Shown: piece after piece, positions 43,225 through 52,495 of the stretch | Layout of the letters: each line of letters begins with the position of its first letter | How positions within the stretch are numbered: position 1 is the first letter of the stretch | Source of the DNA: Myxococcales bacterium | Lineage (GTDB): Bacteria; Myxococcota; Myxococcia; Myxococcales; JAJYLH01 | DNA: 64,000 nucleotides | Assembly: GCA_021787845.1 (NCBI GenBank) | Contig: JAJYLH010000028.1 | Location: forward strand, 1-64,000 | Direction: 5' to 3' | Notes under the pieces: model-generated | The model's database searches: none | Told to the model about the DNA's origin: nothing | The model's input: only the letters and a program-made list of their open reading frames with translations | Translations under genes and position numbers: made by a program

Positions 43225-44370
43225 TCAAGACGGCGCGGGCGCGAGGTCGGGGCGGACGCGGGAGAGGATCGCCCGCATGGCGTCGAGGAAGCGCGGTCGG
43301 TCGAACCGGAGCGCGTGGGCGCGGATGGCGGCCGGGTCGAACTCGCGGGCGCGCCGTTCGAACGTCTCCACCGCCCCGATGAGCGCTTCGACGGACTGCT
43401 CCTCGAAGAAGACGCCGGTCGGGTGAGCGCCGTCGCCGACCACGGTTTCGAGCGCGCCGCCGCGACCGAAGGCGACGACCGGGGTGCCGCAGGCCTGCGC
43501 CTCGACGGGAGCGATGCCGAAGTCCTCCTCGCCGGGGAAGACGAACGCCTTGGCCCCGCCGAGGAACTCGGCGAGCCGCCCCGCCGGGACCTCCCCCACG
43601 AGCTCGACGGCACCGCCGCCGGAGACCATCCGCGCAAGGCGCTTGCCCTCCTGCCCTGCGCCGCCGATCAACAGGCGCTTCCCCATCCGCCGGAACGCCT
43701 CGATCGCGAGGTCGACCCGCTTGTACGGCGCGAAGGCGCCGAGCATCGCGTAGTAGCCGCGGGCCATCGGACGGTCGGCGAGCCGGAAGCGTCCGACGTC
43801 GACCGGCGGGTGGACCACCTCCGCCTCGACGCCGTAGCGCTTACGAATCCGCCGGGCGACGTGGTGGGAGTTCGCGAGGTAGGCGTCGGGCCGGCGGGCG
43901 CTGGCGATGTCCCAGGCGCGGAGCCAAGGGGTAGCGACAGCGGCGACGGCGCGCGTCAGCGGTCCTGCTCGGCCCTCGCCGAAGTACTCGTCCTTCTGCT
44001 CCCAGACGTAACGCATCGGCGTGTGGAGGTAGGAGACGTGGGTCGCGTCCGGCCGGGTGACGACGCCCTTGGCGACGCAGAAGCTCGACGAGAGCACGAA
44101 GTCGAACCGCGACAGGTCGAGCGCCTCGATGGCCGCGGGCATCAACGACAGGTAGTGGCGGTACCGCTGGACGCCGAGCGGCAAATTCTGCAGAAAGGAT
44201 GTGTGAATCGCTCGCGATTCGAGCGAGTCGGGCAGGGCCCCCTTCTTGTGGACGAGGGTGAAGATGTCCGCGTCGGGCAAGAGCTCGGCGAAGGCTTCCA
44301 GCACGCGCTCGGCGCCGCGGTAGGTGACGAGCCAGTCGTGGACGAGCGCGACCCGGGGGCGGGAGCTCAT
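43225..44370 (-). CDS. Glycosyltransferase family 4
   Basis: This 381-residue GT-B glycosyltransferase begins RVALVHDWLVTYRGAERVLE. It has YLHTPMRYVWEQKDEYFGEG in the acceptor half. The donor half has GAFAPYKRVDLAIEA, the GGAGQEGKRL loop and the Glu-x7-Glu motif in GEEDFGIAPVEAQACGTPVV. It probably adds a sugar to the lipid-linked saccharide begun by the WbaP-type enzyme encoded next on the same strand. The 278-bp gap to that gene has no recognisable content. It ends with an Ala/Pro tail and is otherwise normal. Confidence 0.94.
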   Translation of the reverse strand: MSSRPRVALVHDWLVTYRGAERVLEAFAELLPDADIFTLVHKKGALPDSLESRAIHTSFLQNLPLGVQRYRHYLSLMPAAIEALDLSRFDFVLSSSFCVAKGVVTRPDATHVSYLHTPMRYVWEQKDEYFGEGRAGPLTRAVAAVATPWLRAWDIASARRPDAYLANSHHVARRIRKRYGVEAEVVHPPVDVGRFRLADRPMARGYYAMLGAFAPYKRVDLAIEAFRRMGKRLLIGGAGQEGKRLARMVSGGGAVELVGEVPAGRLAEFLGGAKAFVFPGEEDFGIAPVEAQACGTPVVAFGRGGALETVVGDGAHPTGVFFEEQSVEALIGAVETFERRAREFDPAAIRAHALRFDRPRFLDAMRAILSRVRPDLAPAPS

Positions 44371-44436
44371 GGCGAAAGTCCTAGCACGCGGCGATGCTTG
44401 TCGGCTGGCGCCCTCACCCGTGCGCCGCGCGCGGCC

Positions 44437-44480
44437 GATCAGACCGATCAGACCAACCGGTCGGGTCGGTCGGATCGGTC
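44437..44480. repeat. 9-bp-phased GATC repeat, site 4
   Basis: GATC lies at 44437, 44446 and 44473; the two intervening phase positions (44455, 44464) carry decayed AACC and GGTC. The nine-base phase is still kept over five units. The block is upstream of the glycosyltransferase start and downstream of the radical-SAM stop. Confidence 0.82.
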
Positions 44481-44579
44481 CGAGATGATGTCCTCGATTC
44501 TGAAACAGCCCCGTCGCGTTCGCGCAGCGGATGTGCGGGGCGCCAAGGCAACGGAGCGTGGGCCTGAGCCCACACTGCC

Positions 44580-45833
44580 CTACGGCACCGTTTTCGCCAG
44601 GCAGCAGTGCTTATACTTCCTTCCGCTGCCGCAAGGACACGAAGCGTTCCGTCCGACTCGGGCTGGGATGGCTGGCTCGGCGGGAGCGCTGCCGGGGAAC
44701 TTGCGGAGCGGCCGGCCGGCGCGCAGGTGATTCGCAAGACGCTCCATCGCCGGCCGGACGTGGGTGAAGAACCGTCGAAACCCGGGGCAGAGGTAGTTCA
44801 AGCCCGCTTCGCCGTTGGGCGTTCGCGCGAGGCGATCCTTCGGGCAGCCGCCGTTGCAATAGGCCCGCACGTCGCACGCGCGACACATCGCCGGCAAGGT
44901 GTCGCGCTTGCGGGCGCCAAACGCTTGGAGCGCTCCGCCGCCGATGAGCTCAGCGAAATCGGTCTCGGCCAGCGTTCCGAGCCGATGCTCGCCGTCGACG
45001 AAGTGATCGCACGCGTAGAGGCTCCCGTCGTGCTCGAGCGCGAGCACGTCGCCGCAGGTCTCGCGAAACAGGCACAGCGCGTGCTCGACGCCCATCGCCG
45101 GCCGTAGCGCCTCATCGAAGTTCTGCACCACGACGCGGCCCAGGTCGTGGCGGATCCACTCGTCGAACACCGCGCAGAGAAACTCGCCGATGGCCTCGGG
45201 TCGGGCGGTCCGCTCGCTGACCCCGGTCGGCGAGTCGGGCTCGTGTTCGACCAGCGGCAGGAACTGGAGGTAGCGCACGCCCTCGTCGCGAAAGAAGCGG
45301 TAGGTCTCAAGCGGCACGCCCACGTTCGCCGCGTGGACGACGCAGAGGACGTCGACGTGGAGGCGGCGGCGCTCGAGCAGACGCCAGGCGCGCATCACCT
45401 CCCGGTGCGTCCCGCGCCCGCCCTTGTTCGGGCGGTAGCGGTCGTGCACCTCGGCAGGGCCGTCGAGGCTCAGGCCGACCGAGAACCCTTCCGCTTCGAG
45501 GAAATCGACGAGGGCCTCGTCGAGGAGGGTGCCGTTCGTCTGCAGGCCGTTGGTGACCCGCCGTCCCGCCGGGCGGTTGGCCTTCTGGAGAGCGACGATG
45601 CGGCGAAAGCCGTCGAGACCGAAGAGCGTCGGCTCGCCGCCGTGCCACTCGAAGTGCGTCACCGGTCCTGGAGAGCTCTGGAGCCGCTGGACGAGGTAGC
45701 GCTCCAGGATCTCGTCGCGCATCCGCCGCTCGCCGGGCGGGAAGAGCGCATCCTTTTGCAGGTAGTAGCAGTAGGCGCAGTCGAGGTTGCACCGCGGGCC
45801 GACCGGCTTTGCCATCACCAGCGGATCGATCAT
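44580..45833 (-). CDS. Radical SAM / SPASM enzyme (anaerobic sulfatase-maturase type) with C-terminal SEC-C motif
   Basis: This 417-residue radical-SAM enzyme holds its SAM-binding cluster with Cys15, Cys19 and Cys22 (GPRCNLDCAYCYYL). The barrel has FEWHGGEPTLFGLDGF and SVGLSLDGPAEVHDRYR. A SPASM region has clustered cysteines (CRACDVRAYCNGGCPKDR, YLCPGF) for two auxiliary clusters. The family oxidises Cys or Ser in partner proteins (formylglycine in sulfatases) or makes other peptide modifications. Unusually it ends in a SEC-C zinc motif (GRNASCPCGSGRKYKHCC). No sulfatase gene is nearby. The ATG overlaps the DUF5946 stop (ATGA), so it is coupled to that gene and to the SGNH hydrolase. Confidence 0.92.
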   Translation of the reverse strand: MIDPLVMAKPVGPRCNLDCAYCYYLQKDALFPPGERRMRDEILERYLVQRLQSSPGPVTHFEWHGGEPTLFGLDGFRRIVALQKANRPAGRRVTNGLQTNGTLLDEALVDFLEAEGFSVGLSLDGPAEVHDRYRPNKGGRGTHREVMRAWRLLERRRLHVDVLCVVHAANVGVPLETYRFFRDEGVRYLQFLPLVEHEPDSPTGVSERTARPEAIGEFLCAVFDEWIRHDLGRVVVQNFDEALRPAMGVEHALCLFRETCGDVLALEHDGSLYACDHFVDGEHRLGTLAETDFAELIGGGALQAFGARKRDTLPAMCRACDVRAYCNGGCPKDRLARTPNGEAGLNYLCPGFRRFFTHVRPAMERLANHLRAGRPLRKFPGSAPAEPAIPARVGRNASCPCGSGRKYKHCCLAKTVP

Positions 45834-46324
45834 GCGAGCCAGCCTGCGATCGTCTCGCGCACGCCCGGCATTTCGCGCCATCCCGCCCAAACCGCGCACG
45901 CCCACTCGAGGAGCTTCGCCTGTCGCTTCTCGCCCGCCTCGGCCGCCACGACGTCGGCGACCGTGATGCGCCCGCGCCGCTCGGGCACCGGGAACGCCGG
46001 CCAGTTGCGCCGCTGCCGGGCGAGGAGCATGTGGACGCGCTGCACCTCGCGCCCGGAGAAACGGCGGTCGCAGGCGAGGTGGAGCCCGACCAGCGCGAAC
46101 GAGAGCGTGATCGGCTTCATCGCGTCGGACGCGTGTTGCGCTGCGTAGGCATCGACCGCGTGTTGGTGCGGGAACGCCGGATCGCGCAAGCCGAGCGTGG
46201 ACGCAGCGAGCTCATCGTAGCGCTGGCGGCATTCGCCCGAGGCCCGGAAGCCCTGCGGACCTTCGGCGCCGCTCCCGGGGAGCGAAGCGCCACAGCCCGG
46301 GCACTCGACGAGCCCGCCGTTCAC
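45830..46324 (-). CDS. DUF5946-family protein
   Basis: This 164-residue protein begins with a zinc-finger-like CPGCGASLPG and continues with CRQRYDELAA, HQHAVDAYAAQHASDAMKP and SFALVGLHLACDRRFSGREV. These are the features of the family named DUF5946, of unknown function. Start GTG at 46324 overlaps the stop of the SGNH gene (GTGA), and its stop overlaps the radical-SAM start (ATGA). The three genes are therefore tightly coupled. Conserved Cys and His suggest metal binding; whether it is substrate or helper of the radical-SAM enzyme is open. Confidence 0.8.
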   Translation of the reverse strand: MNGGLVECPGCGASLPGSGAEGPQGFRASGECRQRYDELAASTLGLRDPAFPHQHAVDAYAAQHASDAMKPITLSFALVGLHLACDRRFSGREVQRVHMLLARQRRNWPAFPVPERRGRITVADVVAAEAGEKRQAKLLEWACAVWAGWREMPGVRETIAGWLA

Positions 46325-47256
46325 GGCGTCGCGACGTAGCTGCAATCGACCGCTTCGTAGAAGAGCCGCCGAATCTCGTCGTGGCCGCGGTCGTCCGGGT
46401 GGATGCAGTCGGGGGCGAACCACAGGGTCGGGTCCTTCGCCTGGTAGTACTGGTTCGACGGGTCGTCGTAGTGGAAGCCGTGGCCGTGGAAGGCGCCGAG
46501 CGCGTCGATGACCGCGAAGCGCATCTGCTGGCCGAGCTGGACGTACTTCTGCTTCCAAGTGTCGAGCGCGGTCACGAACTGCGGGAACGACAAGTTGTAG
46601 AAGCACCCTTGCGCCGAGCCGACGCCGTCGGACGGGTCGTAGACGTCCATCAGGTAGATGCTGGTGCCGTCCGGGAACTTCGTCGTGTCCTGCAGCGCCT
46701 GGACGGTCGCGGTGATGTTCTGGATCGCGTTGGTCAGCACCGCCCCGGTCGGGTCGCCGCCGCCGGGCGCCATCGCGCCCAAGAGGTCGTTGCCGCCGAT
46801 GGTGATGACGACCATCGAGCGACCCTTCGGCGCCGGCAGCTCCTGCTCCAGATTCGGCACCTCCTGCTGGATGAGCGTCGAGGTCGTCGCTCCGTCCTGC
46901 GCGACGTCGACCACCGTCACGTCGTGGCCGTAGTAGCTCTTGAGGTCCGTCGCCGCTTCCGCTGGCCAGGTGCTGTCGTCGTTCTGGTCGAGCAGCGCGT
47001 AGTAGCTCAAGCTCGTCTTCGACGCGCCGGTGCCGGTGCTGATGGAATCACCCATCACGATCAGCCGGGAGACGTCGGGCGGCGTGAAGCTCGCCGGCAC
47101 GTAGCTCTGGTGGCGGGTCGAGTGCGTCGTCGCGCAGGTCTTGGTCGTGCCGCCGTCCGCGCCGGAGGTCGACAGCGGACCGCGATTCCCCGAGGGCCCG
47201 CAGGCGACGACGAGAGCGAGGAGCGCGAGCGGGGCCAGGCGGCGAAGAGCGTCCAT
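46321..47256 (-). CDS. SGNH/GDSL-hydrolase lipoprotein
   Basis: This 311-residue exported esterase-like protein has the signal MDALRRLAPLALLALVVACG with its lipobox Cys. The SGNH blocks are all present: block I IVMGDSISTGTGAS (Ser), block II/III with VDVAQDGATT and VITIGGNDLLG (Gly, Asn), and block V DCIHPDDRGHDEI (Asp, His). It would cleave acyl or acetyl esters in the envelope or outside the cell. It is the first gene of the operon with DUF5946 and the radical-SAM enzyme. A Ser/Thr-rich spacer follows the lipid-modified Cys. Confidence 0.92.
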   Translation of the reverse strand: MDALRRLAPLALLALVVACGPSGNRGPLSTSGADGGTTKTCATTHSTRHQSYVPASFTPPDVSRLIVMGDSISTGTGASKTSLSYYALLDQNDDSTWPAEAATDLKSYYGHDVTVVDVAQDGATTSTLIQQEVPNLEQELPAPKGRSMVVITIGGNDLLGAMAPGGGDPTGAVLTNAIQNITATVQALQDTTKFPDGTSIYLMDVYDPSDGVGSAQGCFYNLSFPQFVTALDTWKQKYVQLGQQMRFAVIDALGAFHGHGFHYDDPSNQYYQAKDPTLWFAPDCIHPDDRGHDEIRRLFYEAVDCSYVATP

Positions 47257-47470
47257 CGGACCTCCGGAAAGACAGGCGAGGCTAGCCGAAGCCCGAGCGC
47301 CGGGGAACTGCTTGTCCGCTCACCCGCGGGCGATCAGCCGCACCCTCGGGTCCGCACTGACACACACGACCGACGCCTCCGCCGCGTCGCGCGCGCCGGG
47401 TGGGTGGCGCGGCGCTTGCTTTCGGTCAAGATACGCGGCCAGCACCCGCGCCTGACCCCGAGTCGCCGCC

Positions 47471-50400
47471 ATGAACGCGCTCTTCGCCACCCTCCTGCTC
47501 GGCGCCGCCACGATCTCTCCGACGCGCGTCCCAGCGCAAGGCCCCTCGGAAGCGCTCCTGAAGGTCGGCGCGCCGGGGATGGTCCGCGTCCGTTCGACCG
47601 GTCTGGTCGGCGTCACCTGCGCGCTGGTCGACCGCGTCCGCGGACCGTTCGCGACGGGCGGCGAGGCCGGCCACATCGCCTGCGACCTGACCGAGCTGCT
47701 CGACGCCGGCACCTACAAGCTGCGCCTGAGCGGGCCGAAGAAGGCCGCGGGCGAGGTCGGCCTCGAGGCGAACGAATTCCCGGAGTCGCAGCGCCCGCTC
47801 GTGCGCCTCGACCGCGGCCAGTCCGTCGACGCGACGCTGGCGCCCGGACGACAGGCCTCGTTCTGGATTCGCGTTCGCGACCCGCATCGCGCGTTGAATC
47901 TGCGGATCACCGGGCGCACCGCCGGCCGCGTCGCCCTCTGGCGCCAGGGCCGCTGGCTGGAAGCGCACCCGTTCACCGACTTCGCGCCGTCGCCCCGCTC
48001 CGGTCAGCCGGTCCACGACTGGTGGCTGTCGCGCCTCGTCGAGCCCGGCGTCTACCGGCTGGTGGTCTACGGCACCGACGTCGAGCGCTGGGCGAACGGC
48101 CGCGAATCCGACCTCCTCCGGGTCTCGCGCGGCTTCGAGGCGGCGCCGCCGACCGGATTCACCTCGGTAGCGCTCTCGCCATTCGGCAGCGCTGTCCGTG
48201 CCCTTCCCAACCGGCCGACGTTCGCGATGGCCTCGCTCTCGACGGCGCCGGCCGCGCCGGTTCACCTCGCGCTCCGGTCGCAAGCCAACGATGGCACGGT
48301 GGACTTTGGCGAGGCGGGCTCATGCGACACCGCGCCCAAGGCGCTCGACCCCGCGTGCGTGGCGACGGCTTGGTCCTCGGTAGCGAAGCTGCTCGTCTTG
48401 ACCGGCCCGCCGGGCACCAGGGTCGACTTGACCTTTGCCCGCGCAAACAACGGCGGCGAGGCGGAAGATGGCGACTTCGGCTTTTCCGGCGATGTCACGT
48501 TTCTCGCAAAAGCTGGCGGCGATTATCTCGTCGGCCTGACCGAGCTGCCGCCGGACGAGGATTCCGCGCCCCTCGGCTGCGTCCTCCAGGACCAGGCCAC
48601 AGGGAAGCGCATCGCTTCCGACCTGCCGGAGGTGTCGCCGGTAGAGCCGCTGGTGCGCTCGTTCAACAGCGCCGGCGACCGCGACGAGCTCTGGTTCCAC
48701 GTCGCGTCGCCGATGACGATCCAGGTCTTGACCGATTCCGCGCGCCACGCGAGCTGCGCGCTCTTCGAGCTCGGCGCTTCCGGTCTCGATCAGCGCATCA
48801 ACGCGTCGCTGTCGAGCGCCTGCGGAATCGTCCAGAGCCTCGCGGCGGGCGACTACGGCCTCGTGCTCTACCAGGGGAACCGCGGAATCCAGACGGTCCG
48901 GATCGGCGCTCCCGGCTCTCCGGCAGCGCAGACGCCGACCCGAAGCGGTTGCGTCATGCGCGCGTCGCTCACGAAAGACCGCGCGTACATCCTGGTGACC
49001 AATCGCCCGGCGGGACAAGCACTGCGCGGCCTCGTGGCGCGCCCGCTGTCGGTCGAGGTGGGCCGGGCGCTGACCATGACGATCGATCCCCGCCGCACGA
49101 TCGAGATCCCGGTCGCCAGCGGCGCTGCGTTCCAAGTCCGCAGCCTCCACGGCGCCGCGTTCGAATGCGGTCTCAAGAGCGATGAGGCTCTGGCGAAGAA
49201 CGGCATCTGCGAAGTAGGGAGTCGCTGGTTCGGCCACACGCTGGTCCTTCGCAATCCAGGAGCGCATCCGGTTCTCGTCACGCTGACGACCCCCTGGCAA
49301 CCGAAACGCTCGCAGCCGCAAGCGTGGACACCCGCACCGCAACCGCTGACCGAGCTGGTCCCGGACCGGCCGCTCTTCCTCGATTTCGACCGGAATCAGG
49401 AACGGTCGCTGCAGATCGACGTGGGCGAGCCAGGCCTCTACGACGTCACCACCCGCGGCCTGCTCGCCACGCGCTGCACGCTGCGGACTCCCGCCATCCT
49501 CGCGGTCGCCGACGACACCGAAGGCGGGCGAGGGCGCAACTGCTTCATCGCGCACTACCTGCGGCGTGGGACCTACCTGCTCACCATAACCACCCAGGGG
49601 CGCAGCCGGGGACGGCTATCGGTCCTGCTCACCGACCATGCGATTCGCCAGGCGGCACCGCTTTCGGTGGGCGACGAGGTCTTTTCGCAGGTCGCCGCGG
49701 ACGACCTCGTGCAACGCAAGCTGGTGGTCGTGAAAGGTGGCGACGAGACGATTTCCACGGTCGCGCTGGGGCCGTCGCTCTCCTGCCGGCTGGACGACGC
49801 CGACGGATGGCCTCTCGTCGCGGTGCCCGCATCGTGCGACCTGGAGCAGCGGCTCGCGCCCGGCACGTATCTGTGGAGCGAGCTTCCCGCGACGGTCGCC
49901 AGCCGGCGGCGGACTCGCCTCTCGGCAGTGCAGCCGCCGGTCGTCTGGTCCGGGCCGGCGGTCCGTCGGCTCTCGCTGAACGAATGGGCTACCGCCCAGC
50001 TCGACAGGAGCGGGCGCGATCGCTGGCAGCTCGTCCTGCAAGCGCCCGACGCGGTCGCATTTCAGATGACCAACCGGATGGCGGGACGCATCGACCGGGT
50101 CGACGCGAATGGCGCGCGAGAGCCGGTCGGACAGATTCCGCCCAACGCCGCCGGAACGACCCTGAAGCTCGCGGCGGGCACCTACGAAATCATCGCCCAG
50201 CACAGCGAGGGCGATGTCGACATCCGCTACCGCATCTTCGCCGGCTCCGATGTGCTCCTCCCGGGAACCAGCCGCGACGTGAGCCTGCCAGCGACGGTCA
50301 CCGTGCGCGTGCCCCGCGACGGGACGCTGCGGCTCGGCACGACCGGGGACAGCGACGTGCGTTGCCGGCTGCGCGATTCGAGCGGCCGCATCGTCGCGGA

Positions 50401-52495
50401 AGTGCTCGACAACGGCGAGGACTGGAACTGCGCTCTTGCCGAGCAGCTCAAGGCCGGCGACTACCAGCTCGAGGTGACGAGCCAGACCAACACTGGGGGC
50501 TCCACCCGGATTACGGCTGCGATGCCGCTGATCGAGAGCGCTGGCGCCATTCATGACGGGCAGCAGCTTCGCGTCGCCCAATCGGTGATCGTCGCCGACG
50601 TTCCGCCAGCCGCGGCCGGCGTCGTGCAGCAGGTCTCCTTCGCCTCGACGGATGCCTTCTCCTGCGCGATGGTTGGCGATAGCGGTGCCGTCCTCCGACA
50701 GAGCCTGAACGTCACCCGCTGCGATTTCCTGCTCCGGTCGAAGGAGCGCCATCGCGTTCGGCTCTGGACCCTCGGCGCGCCCGCGAAGCTCCGGACGATT
50801 CTGCGCACGAAGCCGATTCGGCCTTTCGCCGGTGGCCGGCTGGGCTCCCGCTCGGCAGGCCGCGCGATGGTCGCCCGGCCCGGGCGCTACGAAACAGGAA
50901 TGGACGCGTTCTGCCTCACCGACGCTCAACGGGGGCTCCTGAAACCGTGCGGACCAGACGTTTCGCTCGAGCCCGGACCGACCATCTTCGCGAGCGCGCA
51001 GGGTGCTGGGCCAATTGCGCTGCGAGAGATCGTCGTTTCCGACGCAGTCACCGCAACGCAACGTACCGTCGCTTCGATGACGCCCTTCATCGAGGCGCAG
51101 CGCTCTCGGTCACCAGCGGTCCATCTGCTCGCCGTGACGCGCCTCGCGGGGGAAGCCACCGCGCCTACTTGCGGAATCGACGGCGGCGCGCGAGTGCTGA
51201 CCGCTTCCGGATGTTTCGCCGCGAGCGGCCTTTCCCCCTCCGCCGTCGCGCGCTGGTCGGCGCCGACCGATCGATCGGTCGCGGTGAATGTCACGCGCCT
51301 CGCCGCCGTCCCGCCCGCGCACACGCGCGCGCTGAGGCCTGGGGTCCAGCAGCTTTCCTGGACAGCGCCGACCGGCCGCTTCTCGCTACCGCTCTCGCCC
51401 GTCGAGATCGATCTCGTTCTGCCACAGCGCTCCTGGGCCGTTCAGCTCGATCGGTCGCACCGCGCGGTCGACCTCTGCCCGCCTGCCTCGGCGATGTCGC
51501 GCTGCGTTCTCAGCGGAGCCGGCGGCGAGCTCGTTCTCTGGTCGAGCCGCGACGCCCACGCTGAAGCGACGCTGCTGACGGGCGCATCGGCGAGCCCCCC
51601 GACACCGCTTTCGCAGGCCTACGAGGAACTGGTGCCCGCCCGCGGCACGCGAGACTTCGCCATCGCCGCTTCCGACACGCCACGCACGCTCGAGGTGACG
51701 GGGGCGACGAGCTGCGCGGTCACGATGCCCAACGGCGATCGATTGCGCGGTTGCCACACGGCGATTCCCGCCCGGTCGAAGGCGACGCTGGCCGTCGAGG
51801 TGATGCCCGGCCCGGTGCGCGTCGTGCTCGCGTCCGATGAGCAGCAGCGCTTCGGCTTTGGTCCCCTGCCGCCCGGCGCAGGCACGATTCTCACGGGGGC
51901 CCAAGGGGTGGCGCTGTCGTCGCCGCTCACGAATCGCAGCTTCCACCTCGACCGGGACGCGCTCGTCCACGTGCGCGCGGACCGCGGCGTGTGCGCGCTG
52001 GCGCAGGACGCGACGGTGCTCGCCGTCAGCGCGACCGGTGATCGCTGCGCTATCGATCGCTTCCTCACGGCCGGAGCCTATCGGATTCTCATCCGCCCCT
52101 TCGGAGCGCAGCCGCTCTCCGGCAGGCTCTCGTGGACCTCCGAGCCGGTGGGAGCGCTGTCCGAAGGCGTTGGCCCGGTGACCTGGATCGGCCCGGGCGA
52201 GACACGACTCTTCCGCTTTACCACCGCCTCGGCCGGCCACGTCGGGCTTGGCCTCCGGGAGCCGTCGGAGACGCTCGACTGCGTGGTCCTCGACGGCGCG
52301 CAACGTTCGCTCGGGACCGGTTGCCAGCTCTACTTGCAGCTCGCGACGGGCACCTACTTCCTGTCGGTCCACGCCAGCGCAAGAGCAGAGCCGCAGCGGT
52401 TCCGCCCCGTCCTGTTCGGCCTCGCGGGCGCGAAGCGCGGCGTGCCCGCCTCGTATCTGCGCGAATTCTTCCAGCGGATCGGAGAAACGCCGTGA
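47471..52495 (+). CDS. Giant secreted protein of Cys-pair, PPC-like repeats
   Basis: This 1674-residue protein with signal peptide (about 1-22) matches no family I can name. It consists of at least a dozen modules of the shape C-x-L-x(12-25)-C-x(4-7)-L-x-x-G-x-Y-x-L. Examples start near residues 48 (CALVDRVRG...ACDLTELLDAGTYKL), 428, 668 (CTLRTP...CFIAHYLRRGTYLL), 771 (CRLDD...CDLEQRLAPGTYLW), 964 (CRLRD...CALAEQLKAGDYQL), 1507 (CALAQ...CAIDRFLTAGAYRI) and 1603 (CVVLD...CQLYLQLATGTYFL). The L-x-x-G-T-Y-x-L strand is that of pre-peptidase C-terminal (PPC) beta-sandwiches; the paired cysteines are an addition. It overlaps the A2M gene by GTGA and is probably co-translated with it, so a periplasmic role next to the protease trap is likely. 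Confidence 0.85.
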   Translation: MNALFATLLLGAATISPTRVPAQGPSEALLKVGAPGMVRVRSTGLVGVTCALVDRVRGPFATGGEAGHIACDLTELLDAGTYKLRLSGPKKAAGEVGLEANEFPESQRPLVRLDRGQSVDATLAPGRQASFWIRVRDPHRALNLRITGRTAGRVALWRQGRWLEAHPFTDFAPSPRSGQPVHDWWLSRLVEPGVYRLVVYGTDVERWANGRESDLLRVSRGFEAAPPTGFTSVALSPFGSAVRALPNRPTFAMASLSTAPAAPVHLALRSQANDGTVDFGEAGSCDTAPKALDPACVATAWSSVAKLLVLTGPPGTRVDLTFARANNGGEAEDGDFGFSGDVTFLAKAGGDYLVGLTELPPDEDSAPLGCVLQDQATGKRIASDLPEVSPVEPLVRSFNSAGDRDELWFHVASPMTIQVLTDSARHASCALFELGASGLDQRINASLSSACGIVQSLAAGDYGLVLYQGNRGIQTVRIGAPGSPAAQTPTRSGCVMRASLTKDRAYILVTNRPAGQALRGLVARPLSVEVGRALTMTIDPRRTIEIPVASGAAFQVRSLHGAAFECGLKSDEALAKNGICEVGSRWFGHTLVLRNPGAHPVLVTLTTPWQPKRSQPQAWTPAPQPLTELVPDRPLFLDFDRNQERSLQIDVGEPGLYDVTTRGLLATRCTLRTPAILAVADDTEGGRGRNCFIAHYLRRGTYLLTITTQGRSRGRLSVLLTDHAIRQAAPLSVGDEVFSQVAADDLVQRKLVVVKGGDETISTVALGPSLSCRLDDADGWPLVAVPASCDLEQRLAPGTYLWSELPATVASRRRTRLSAVQPPVVWSGPAVRRLSLNEWATAQLDRSGRDRWQLVLQAPDAVAFQMTNRMAGRIDRVDANGAREPVGQIPPNAAGTTLKLAAGTYEIIAQHSEGDVDIRYRIFAGSDVLLPGTSRDVSLPATVTVRVPRDGTLRLGTTGDSDVRCRLRDSSGRIVAEVLDNGEDWNCALAEQLKAGDYQLEVTSQTNTGGSTRITAAMPLIESAGAIHDGQQLRVAQSVIVADVPPAAAGVVQQVSFASTDAFSCAMVGDSGAVLRQSLNVTRCDFLLRSKERHRVRLWTLGAPAKLRTILRTKPIRPFAGGRLGSRSAGRAMVARPGRYETGMDAFCLTDAQRGLLKPCGPDVSLEPGPTIFASAQGAGPIALREIVVSDAVTATQRTVASMTPFIEAQRSRSPAVHLLAVTRLAGEATAPTCGIDGGARVLTASGCFAASGLSPSAVARWSAPTDRSVAVNVTRLAAVPPAHTRALRPGVQQLSWTAPTGRFSLPLSPVEIDLVLPQRSWAVQLDRSHRAVDLCPPASAMSRCVLSGAGGELVLWSSRDAHAEATLLTGASASPPTPLSQAYEELVPARGTRDFAIAASDTPRTLEVTGATSCAVTMPNGDRLRGCHTAIPARSKATLAVEVMPGPVRVVLASDEQQRFGFGPLPPGAGTILTGAQGVALSSPLTNRSFHLDRDALVHVRADRGVCALAQDATVLAVSATGDRCAIDRFLTAGAYRILIRPFGAQPLSGRLSWTSEPVGALSEGVGPVTWIGPGETRLFRFTTASAGHVGLGLREPSETLDCVVLDGAQRSLGTGCQLYLQLATGTYFLSVHASARAEPQRFRPVLFGLAGAKRGVPASYLREFFQRIGETP

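Noticed and set aside
52132-52491. A longer N terminus for the A2M protein
   Set aside because: This stretch is the 3' end of the preceding gene in another frame. The GTG at 52492 starts a signal peptide and gives the usual four-base overlap.
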